Source: VAZQ01 sp036502925 (lineage in GTDB: Bacteria; Pseudomonadota; Alphaproteobacteria; Rhizobiales; Xanthobacteraceae). From it: a stretch of 11,543 bases of DNA. Position numbers and translations under genes: made by a program. The notes below the pieces were generated by a model. The model was not told the DNA's origin. It saw nothing but the letters and a program-made list of their open reading frames with translations, and searched no databases. Location: NCBI GenBank assembly GCA_036502925.1, contig DASXXS010000203.1, positions 1 through 11,543 on the forward strand, given 5' to 3'. Below, in pieces: positions 1 through 5,153 of this stretch (positions are counted from its first letter, which is position 1; the number at the start of each line of letters is the position of its first letter).

Positions 1-2375
1 CCTTCCGGGCTTGCGGCCTTGGCGGCCGCGATCGCCTGCCAGACCTTAAACGGCGTCGCCGGCATCGCGATGTCGCGCACCCCGTGCTCGCGCAGCGCAT
101 CGAGGATGGCGCTGATCATGACGGCCGGGGCCGCGGTGGTGCCGCCCTCGCCGCCGGCCTTGATGCCGAGCGGATTGGTCGGCGACAGCACCTCGGCGAT
201 CTCGGTGCGGAACGACGGCAGCGTGTCGGCGCGCGGCATCCCGTAGTCCATGAGCGAGCCGCAGAGCGGCTGGCCGGTATCGGGCTCCACATAGACCTGC
301 TCCCACATCGCCTGGCCGACGCCCTGGGCGATCGCGCCATGGGTCTGGCCATGCACGATCAGCGGGTTGATGCAGCGGCCCACATCGTCCACCGAGGCGT
401 AGCGCATGATTTTCGCCTCGCCAGTCGCCGGATCGACCTCGACCTCGCAGATGGCGCAGCCGTTGGGAAAGACCGGATCGTGCATCTCGTTGTCGGTGAC
501 GACCGCGAGCCCGGTTTTGAGATCGTCCGGCAGATCGCGCTGGGCCGCCAGCTTATCGAATTCCTGCGCAAGCTCGAAGAAATCGAAGCTGCGATTGGTC
601 TCGCGCGCGCCAAAGCGGCCGTCGCGGAATTCCACGTCGGCCGCCGGCGTGTCGAGCGCGAGGGCGGCGATGCGCTTGGCTTTGGCGATCAGCTCGGCGG
701 CGGCCATGGAAAAAACCGTGGCGGCATGGCGCATGGAACGGCCTGAATGGCTGCCGCCTCCGACCTTCACCACGTCGGTGTCGCCGTAGATGATGTTGAC
801 GGTCTCGACCGGAACACGGAGCAGGTCGGAGACCACCTGAGCGAAGCTGGTTTCGTGCCCCTGGCCGCTCGGTTGCGTGCCGATCACCACGTCCACGCGC
901 CCTTGCGGCAGCACCGTGAAGCGCGCCTGCTCGTTGGGGGCGCCGATCGAGGACTCGACGTAATTGGCGAGACCGCGGCCGAGCAGCCTGCCGCGTTTCC
1001 TGGCCTCGCGCCGGCGCCGCTCGAAGCCCTTCCAGTCGGCGATCTCCATCGCCCAGTCCATGTTCTCCGCATAGCGGCCGCTGTCGTAGAGCATGCCGAC
1101 CCCGTTGCGGTACGGCATGGCGGCAGGCTTGATCAGGTTGCGGCGCCGCAGCTTGATGCGGTCGAAGCCGAGCTCGCTCGCGGCCACATCGATCAGCCGC
1201 TCGATCGCGTAGGTCACTTCCGGGCGGCCCGAGCTGCGATAGGCCTGGGTCGGCATCGTGTTGGTGTAGACCGCCATCGCGCGCAGCGTGACGGCCGCAA
1301 TGTCGTAGGAGCCCGGGATCAGGCCGGAGCCCTTGCTGAGCGGCGAGAACGAGACGGCGCGCGCTCCCATATTGCTGATATTGGTGGCCCGCATGGCCAG
1401 GAAGCGGCCGTCCACCCGCAACGCAAGCTCGACCTTGCTGACGAGATCGCGGCCCTGGTAATCGCTGAGAAAGGCTTCCGAACGCGTCGCCGTATATTTG
1501 ACCGGGCGCATGAGCTTGTGGGCCGCCCACAGCACCAGGCCGAACTCGACGAAGACGCGGTTGCGGGTGCCGAAATTGCCGCCGACATCGTGGGAGAGAA
1601 CCCGCAGCCGCTCGGGCGCGATGCCGAGCACGCTCGCCAGCTCCCGCTTCTGGCGCACCGCGCCGCCGCTGCCGGCATAGAGCGTAAAGCGGCCGGCCGC
1701 GGCATCGTAATGGGCGAGCGCGGCGCGCGGCTCGAGCGGCACCCCGGTCACCCGGCCGACATGGAAGTCCATCTTGACCACGTGATCGGCGGCCGCGAAG
1801 GCGGCGTCGGTGGCCGCCCGATCCCCAAACCAGGTCTCGACCGGAATATTGTCGGCGACCTCGTCCCATACTTTCGGCGCGCCCGGCGCCATGGCGTCCT
1901 GCGCATGCAGCACGTGAGGCAGCACGTCGTAATCGACCGCAACAGCCTCGGCGCCATCGAGCGCCTGCGTCAAGGTCTCGGCCACCACCATGGCGACCGC
2001 CTCGCCCACATGACGCGCCTTGTCGGCCGGCAATAAGAGATGTGGGCCGATGAAGACGGCCCCGCCGCCCGGCGCGCTGAGCTTCATGTCGTATTTGGTC
2101 TTGGGCAGCGGATCGTGCGGGATGGGGCCGAGATTGTCGGCCAGGCAGTCGGCGCCGGTGAAGACGCCAAGCACGCCCGGCAGGGCGCGGGCGCGCGCCG
2201 TGTCGATGCCGCGGAGGCGGGCATGGGGATGAGGCGAGCGGACCATCGCCGCATAGGTTTGATGGTCGAGCTTGAAATCGTCGCTGAAGCGGCCCTTGCC
2301 GGTGATGAGCCGCTCGTCCTCGGCGCGGCGCACGGGCTTGCCGATGAAGCGGAAGCCGTCCTTGTCGGGTTCCAT
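1..2375 (-). CDS. Xanthine dehydrogenase family protein, molybdopterin-binding (large) subunit, CoxL-like; partial, stop codon beyond left edge
   Basis: The reading frame is open from an ATG at 2375 down to base 1 (791 codons), close to the usual 770-800 of this family, so only the last few residues are missing. It begins MEPDKDGFRFIGKPVRRAED, a typical family N-terminus. A hammerhead-like domain is followed by the two molybdopterin-cytosine-dinucleotide binding regions. Visible motifs are DVGGNFGTRN (residues 263-272, cofactor/substrate loop), AYRSSGR (378-384, active-site loop) and KAGGEGG with Glu743 as the expected catalytic glutamate. Enzymes of this family hydroxylate a carbon substrate in the cytoplasm, together with FAD and 2Fe-2S subunits that are not in the window. 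The loop is neither AYRCSFR (form I CO dehydrogenase) nor AYRGAGR (form II), so CO oxidation is unlikely and the substrate is unknown. No clear Shine-Dalgarno precedes the ATG. An in-frame GTG at 2411 is a less likely start. Confidence 0.93.
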   Translation of the reverse strand, partial: MEPDKDGFRFIGKPVRRAEDERLITGKGRFSDDFKLDHQTYAAMVRSPHPHARLRGIDTARARALPGVLGVFTGADCLADNLGPIPHDPLPKTKYDMKLSAPGGGAVFIGPHLLLPADKARHVGEAVAMVVAETLTQALDGAEAVAVDYDVLPHVLHAQDAMAPGAPKVWDEVADNIPVETWFGDRAATDAAFAAADHVVKMDFHVGRVTGVPLEPRAALAHYDAAAGRFTLYAGSGGAVRQKRELASVLGIAPERLRVLSHDVGGNFGTRNRVFVEFGLVLWAAHKLMRPVKYTATRSEAFLSDYQGRDLVSKVELALRVDGRFLAMRATNISNMGARAVSFSPLSKGSGLIPGSYDIAAVTLRAMAVYTNTMPTQAYRSSGRPEVTYAIERLIDVAASELGFDRIKLRRRNLIKPAAMPYRNGVGMLYDSGRYAENMDWAMEIADWKGFERRRREARKRGRLLGRGLANYVESSIGAPNEQARFTVLPQGRVDVVIGTQPSGQGHETSFAQVVSDLLRVPVETVNIIYGDTDVVKVGGGSHSGRSMRHAATVFSMAAAELIAKAKRIAALALDTPAADVEFRDGRFGARETNRSFDFFELAQEFDKLAAQRDLPDDLKTGLAVVTDNEMHDPVFPNGCAICEVEVDPATGEAKIMRYASVDDVGRCINPLIVHGQTHGAIAQGVGQAMWEQVYVEPDTGQPLCGSLMDYGMPRADTLPSFRTEIAEVLSPTNPLGIKAGGEGGTTAAPAVMISAILDALREHGVRDIAMPATPFKVWQAIAAAKAASPE

Positions 2376-2460
2376 GATGGTCGATCTGGGTCTTTTGCGG
2401 AGCGCGCTCACGGGGCTGATAAGGGGGATGTATGCGCTGCGACAGGGCCTTGAGCAAACG

Positions 2461-2508
2461 ACCCCTCCCTTCCCTCCCTGTATGCGGGGAGGGTTAGGGT
2501 GGGGGTCC
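2461..2508. repeat. GC-rich hairpin repeat (REP-like) between the molybdoenzyme gene and the SOS operon
   Basis: The arms CCCTCCC (2472-2478) and GGGAGGG (2487-2493) form a perfect 7-bp stem with an 8-nt loop. A G-rich tail follows (GGGTTAGGGTGGGGGT, 2491-2506), and an ACCCC run lies on the left. This CCCTCCC-loop-GGGAGGGTTAGGGTGGGG layout resembles short interspersed repeats common in alphaproteobacterial intergenic regions (recalled, not searched). It ends immediately before the candidate -35 element of the imuA promoter. The 188-bp gap between the two divergent genes (2376-2563) contains this repeat, the promoter and the LexA box, and nothing else I could identify. Confidence 0.65.
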
Positions 2509-2539
2509 TTGACTCCCATCTGCTGGTGAGGAATCAATA
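2509..2539 (+). promoter_or_regulatory. Candidate sigma-70-type promoter of imuA-imuB-dnaE2
   Basis: TTGACT (2509-2514) is a good -35 element. An A/T-rich stretch AATCAATA (2532-2539) lies 17-19 bp downstream, where a weak -10 would sit. The LexA box follows directly and would cover the expected transcription start, a normal arrangement for repression. The -10 is poor and the call rests mainly on its position next to the SOS box. Confidence 0.4.
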
Positions 2540-2540
2540 G

Positions 2541-2555
2541 GAACAAAACATGAAC
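2541..2555 (+). promoter_or_regulatory. LexA binding site (SOS box), alphaproteobacterial type
   Basis: The sequence reads GAAC-AAAACAT-GAAC, an exact match to the GAAC-N7-GAAC direct repeat recognised by alphaproteobacterial LexA. It sits between the candidate -10 and the imuA reading frame, so LexA bound here should block transcription of imuA-imuB-dnaE2 until DNA damage triggers LexA cleavage. The match is seen directly. Regulation is inferred from what is known of this operon in other Alphaproteobacteria such as Caulobacter. Confidence 0.85.
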
Positions 2556-2563
2556 ATCTTGGG

Positions 2564-3415
2564 TTGCAAATGCCTTCAGCCCTTACCGGCCAGACGCCCT
2601 CCTTTTCCCTTCCCCGCCAGCGGGAGAGGGTTGGTTGGGGGCGGGTGGTTGCTGCGATCGATCCAAGCAAGGTTTCTTTTCCCGCCCATGTTTCCCCCTG
2701 GGGCGCCGACGAGGGCTCGCTCCGGTTGGGCGTGCCCGCCCTCGATGACGCGCTCCAGGGGGGTCTTGCATTGGGGGCTTTGCATGAGATTGCGCCCGCC
2801 AGCGAGCTGCAGCTGGGCTCGGCCTTCGGGTTTGGGCTTGCCATCGCGGCCCTGGCAGCGACGGGCGGCCGGCAGGTGCTCTGCATTGCGACCGATTATG
2901 CCGCCTGCGAAGGCGGAGCTCCCTATGGGCCCGGACTCGATCGTTTCGGGCTCTCCATGGACCGGCTGCTGATCCTGCGCGTCGCGCATCCGCGCGATGC
3001 GCTTTGGGCCTGTGAAGAGGCGCTCAAATGTCGGGCTCTGGCGGCGGTCGTGGCCGAGCTGCCGCAGGCTGGCGCTGCCGCCGATCTCACCGCGACCCGC
3101 CGTCTGTCGCTCGCCGCGCAAGCGGGCGGCGGGCTTGGCCTGTTGCTGCGGCAGCGGCCCTATCCGCTGCCATCCGCCGCCCTGACCCGCTGGCAGGTCG
3201 CGGCCGTCTTGAGCAAGCCCGACCGCTTCGGCGGGCTCGGCGGCACGCGCTTCGATCTCTCCTTGCACCGGAACCGGCGCGGCCGCTGCGGCCGTTGGAT
3301 CACGGACTGGAATCACCATGAGCGCACCTTCGTCCCGCCGGCGCTATCTCTCGGTATGGCTGCGGCGGCTTGCGACCGATCGGATCGCGCGCCGCTGCTC
3401 CTGCGCACCGCCTGA
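2564..3415 (+). CDS. imuA: ImuA, RecA-like accessory protein of the SOS mutasome
   Basis: This 283-residue frame carries the ImuA signature LRLGVPALDDAL...LALGALHEI (about residues 53-76). The RecA-fold core (GFGLAIAALA, VLCIATDY, ALAAVVAEL, TATRRLSLAA) and the ImuA-type C-terminus TRWQVAAVL...RFDLSLHRNRRGRCGRWI follow. In other bacteria ImuA works with ImuB and DnaE2 in damage-induced error-prone lesion bypass. The gene is first in the SOS operon and overlaps imuB by 98 bp, which suggests translational coupling. The start is uncertain. ATG 2564 lies only 8 nt after the LexA box and has no ribosome-binding site, and residues about 13-28 come from a palindromic repeat. ATG 2570 and GTG 2645 (leaving 256 residues) are alternatives. 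Either the repeat was inserted in frame near the N-terminus or it belongs to the 5' leader. Confidence 0.85.
   Translation: MQMPSALTGQTPSFSLPRQRERVGWGRVVAAIDPSKVSFPAHVSPWGADEGSLRLGVPALDDALQGGLALGALHEIAPASELQLGSAFGFGLAIAALAATGGRQVLCIATDYAACEGGAPYGPGLDRFGLSMDRLLILRVAHPRDALWACEEALKCRALAAVVAELPQAGAAADLTATRRLSLAAQAGGGLGLLLRQRPYPLPSAALTRWQVAAVLSKPDRFGGLGGTRFDLSLHRNRRGRCGRWITDWNHHERTFVPPALSLGMAAAACDRSDRAPLLLRTA
2600..2648. repeat. GC-rich hairpin repeat covering the imuA N-terminal codons
   Basis: CCCTTCCCCGC (2607-2617) can pair imperfectly with CGGGAGAGGG (2621-2630). A G-rich tail TTGGTTGGGGGCGGG (2631-2645) follows. The layout is the same as the repeat at 2461-2508, so it is probably a diverged member of the same family. 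In the imuA frame it encodes Pro/Ser/Arg/Gly-rich residues (about 13-28) that do not look like ImuA. Confidence 0.5.
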
Positions 3416-5072
3416 GCCGGCGCCTTTGGTCATCGTCCAGCAGGTCAAGAACGCGATCGCGATCGCGGCCCTGAACGATGCGGCCGCGCGGCTTGGCCTC
3501 AAAGCCGGCATGGCGCTGGCCGACGCCAAGGCGATGTATCCGACACTGACCGTCATGGACGCCGATCCGGAGGCCGACCGCACCTTGCTCGAGGCCATCG
3601 CCGACTGGTGCGACCGCTACACGCCGCTCATCGGGCTCGATCCGCCGGACGGACTGACGCTCGACATCACCGGCTGCGCGCATCTGTTCGGCGGCGAGGC
3701 GGCCTTCTGCACCGACATCGTGCGGCGTCTCGGACGGCAGGGTTTGGCGGCGCGCGCCGCCATCGCCGACACGGTCGGCTGCGCCTGGGCGGTGGCGCGG
3801 TTCTCTGAATTTCCCTCCCCCTGCAAGGGGGAGGGTGGCGCCCATAGCGCGTCGAAGACGCGCGTAAACGCGCTTTCTGGCGCCGGGAGGGGGTCCCGCC
3901 TCTCCACAAATAGATTCGGAGGTTGTAACGGGACCCCCTCCCGAACCGCTTCGCGGTTCGACCTCCCCCTTGCAGGGGGAGGTTACGCCATCGTGCCGCC
4001 GGGGGGCGCCCGCGCGGCGCTGCTGCCCTTGCGGCTCGCGGCGCTGCGCATCGCACCCGGCATCGAGGCCGCCTTGGGGCAGGCCAGTCTCAAATGCATT
4101 GCCGACGTGATCGACCGTCCGCGGGCCCCGCTCGCCGCCCGCTTCGGCGAGGAATTCATCCGCCGCATCGATCAGGCCGTGGGGCGCGACGACGAGCCGA
4201 TCACGCCCCGCCTGCCCGTTCCGCCCTATGTGGCAGAACGCCGCTTCGCCGATCCGATCCTGCTCGAATCCGACGTGCTCGCCACCACCGAGCTGTTGGC
4301 GCAGGAGCTTGCCCGCATGCTGGAGCGGCGCGGCGAAGGCGCCCGCCGCCTGCAGGTCGCGCTGTTCCGCACCGACGGCAAGGTCCATCGCGCCGCGGTC
4401 GGGACCGGCACGCCGCTGCGCGATCCCGCCCGCATGCGGGCCCTGTTCGCCGAGCGGCTCGCCGCGGTCGGGGAGGTTTGCGATCCCGGCTTCGGCTTCG
4501 ATGTGGTTCGGCTGGCGGCGCTCGCGACCGAGCGCTGCGATCCGGTGCAGACCGGCCTGGCGGCGCCCGACCACGCCGCCGAGCTCGCCCATCTGGTCGA
4601 TCGCCTGGGCGCGCGCTTCGGCCTGCGCCGGGTGACCAGGCCGGTGCCGCAGGACAGCCACATCCCCGAATTCGCGGTCGCCGCCGTGCCGGCCGCAGAG
4701 GACAGACGACGGAGGACGGAGGACAGATATCCGTCGTCCGCCGTGCGTCCTCCGTCGTCTGGTCACGAAAATGCTGCCCCACGGCCGCTGCGTCTCTACG
4801 GACGGCCGGAGCCGATCGAGGCGATCGCGGAAGTGCCCGACGGGCCGCCGGTGCGGTTTCGCTGGCGGCGCGTGCTGCATCAGGTCGCCTATGCGGAAGG
4901 ACCCGAGCGCATCGCCATGGAATGGTGGCGCGACCAGAAGGGACGCGCGCTGACGCGCGATTATTTCCGCGTCGAGAGCCGCGAAGGAATGCGGGTCTGG
5001 GTCTATCGCGAAGGCCTCTATGGACACGAGCTCGCAGAGCCGCGCTGGTTTCTGCACGGCCTGTTTGCGTGA
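3318..5072 (+). CDS. imuB: ImuB, catalytically inactive Y-family polymerase-like protein of the SOS mutasome, with two in-frame repeat insertions
   Basis: The 584-residue product starts YLSVWLRRLATDR (10-22) and has the ImuB palm signature DPPDGLTLDITGCAHLFGG (108-126). A helix-hairpin-helix-like region (LRIAPGIEAALGQASLKCIADV, about 243-264) comes next. The conserved tail is RPEPIEAIAEVPDGPPVRFRWRR, then RDYFRVES, then EPRWFLHGLFA. ImuB proteins lack the Y-family catalytic acids; here the usual N-terminal DMDxFFA motif is replaced by LSVWL. They act as a hub linking ImuA, DnaE2 and the beta clamp. Residues about 164-222 and 461-483 are encoded by palindromic repeats. Without them the protein is about 500 residues, the normal ImuB size. 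Both insertions keep the frame and contain no stop. The first interrupts a conserved junction: AIADTVGCAWAVARF before it continues with AIVPPGGARAA after it. The gene may still be functional, but this is untested. Confidence 0.92.
   Translation: MSAPSSRRRYLSVWLRRLATDRIARRCSCAPPEPAPLVIVQQVKNAIAIAALNDAAARLGLKAGMALADAKAMYPTLTVMDADPEADRTLLEAIADWCDRYTPLIGLDPPDGLTLDITGCAHLFGGEAAFCTDIVRRLGRQGLAARAAIADTVGCAWAVARFSEFPSPCKGEGGAHSASKTRVNALSGAGRGSRLSTNRFGGCNGTPSRTASRFDLPLAGGGYAIVPPGGARAALLPLRLAALRIAPGIEAALGQASLKCIADVIDRPRAPLAARFGEEFIRRIDQAVGRDDEPITPRLPVPPYVAERRFADPILLESDVLATTELLAQELARMLERRGEGARRLQVALFRTDGKVHRAAVGTGTPLRDPARMRALFAERLAAVGEVCDPGFGFDVVRLAALATERCDPVQTGLAAPDHAAELAHLVDRLGARFGLRRVTRPVPQDSHIPEFAVAAVPAAEDRRRRTEDRYPSSAVRPPSSGHENAAPRPLRLYGRPEPIEAIAEVPDGPPVRFRWRRVLHQVAYAEGPERIAMEWWRDQKGRALTRDYFRVESREGMRVWVYREGLYGHELAEPRWFLHGLFA
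3812..3983. repeat. Composite palindromic repeat (about 172 bp) inserted in frame within imuB
   Basis: Four nested or adjacent stems are visible. The left terminal hairpin pairs CCCTCCCCCT (3813-3822) with AGGGGGAGGG (3826-3835). The right terminal hairpin pairs ACCTCCCCCT (3961-3970) with AGGGGGAGGT (3974-3983), and the two are inverted copies of each other. A perfect 15-bp inner inverted repeat joins CGGGAGGGGGTCCCG (3884-3898) to its complement at 3929-3943. Short hairpins lie at 3847-3863 (7-bp stem, GAA loop) and 3942-3960 (8-bp stem, TTC loop). It encodes about 58 residues with no counterpart in ImuB proteins. The structure looks like a non-autonomous mobile palindromic element. Confidence 0.85.
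4696..4764. repeat. Second palindromic repeat, of a different family, inserted in frame within imuB
   Basis: The perfect 14-bp arms AGACGACGGAGGAC (4704-4717) and GTCCTCCGTCGTCT (4747-4760) flank an imperfectly self-complementary centre containing GATATC. The GAGGAC/GTCCTC-rich sequence is unlike the CCCTCCCC elements, so it is a separate family. It encodes about 23 Arg/Glu/Pro/Ser-rich residues in a linker just before the conserved ImuB C-terminal block RPLRLYGRPEPIEA. Confidence 0.75.
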
Positions 5073-5077
5073 GGGCC

Positions 5078-5143
5078 TGTTTCGTAAAGCATGATCCCGA
5101 AAAGTGAGAACCGGTTTTCGGAAAAGATCATGCGCAAAACCGG
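5078..5143. repeat. Rhizobial-type palindromic repeat in the imuB-dnaE2 spacer
   Basis: GCATGATC (5089-5096) pairs with GATCATGC (5126-5133), and CCGAAAA (5097-5103) pairs with TTTTCGG (5115-5121), giving a 15-bp interrupted stem. The motif GCATGATCCCGAAAAGTG with TTTTCGG...GATCATGC is familiar from many rhizobial genomes (recalled, not searched). A competing 8-bp pairing, CCGGTTTT (5111-5118) with AAAACCGG (5136-5143), is also possible. The repeat lies between the imuB stop and the likely dnaE2 start, and it supplies in-frame ATG codons at 5091 and 5130 that could be mistaken for the dnaE2 start. Confidence 0.75.
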
Positions 5144-5153
5144 ATGTTGCGTG

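Noticed and set aside
2400..2409. Perfect palindrome GAGCGCGCTC 25 bp upstream of the molybdoenzyme start as an operator
   Set aside because: It is short and made of GC-rich sequence common in this genome; there is no second copy or nearby regulator gene to support it.
553..2457. 634-residue minus-strand frame and 429-residue plus-strand frame (747-2036) over the molybdoenzyme gene
   Set aside because: Both are out of frame with the clear xanthine dehydrogenase-family reading frame (ATG 2375), which contains all expected motifs; these are shadows.
3812..3983. CRISPR-like or attachment-site interpretation of the repeated CCCTCCCCCT hairpins in imuB
   Set aside because: There are only two inverted copies, with no regular spacers, no cas genes and no integrase; a composite palindromic element explains the structure.
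3318..5072. imuB as a pseudogene because of two repeat insertions
   Set aside because: The frame is intact from the conserved start to the conserved GLFA end and both insertions lie between conserved blocks; loss of function is possible but not shown.
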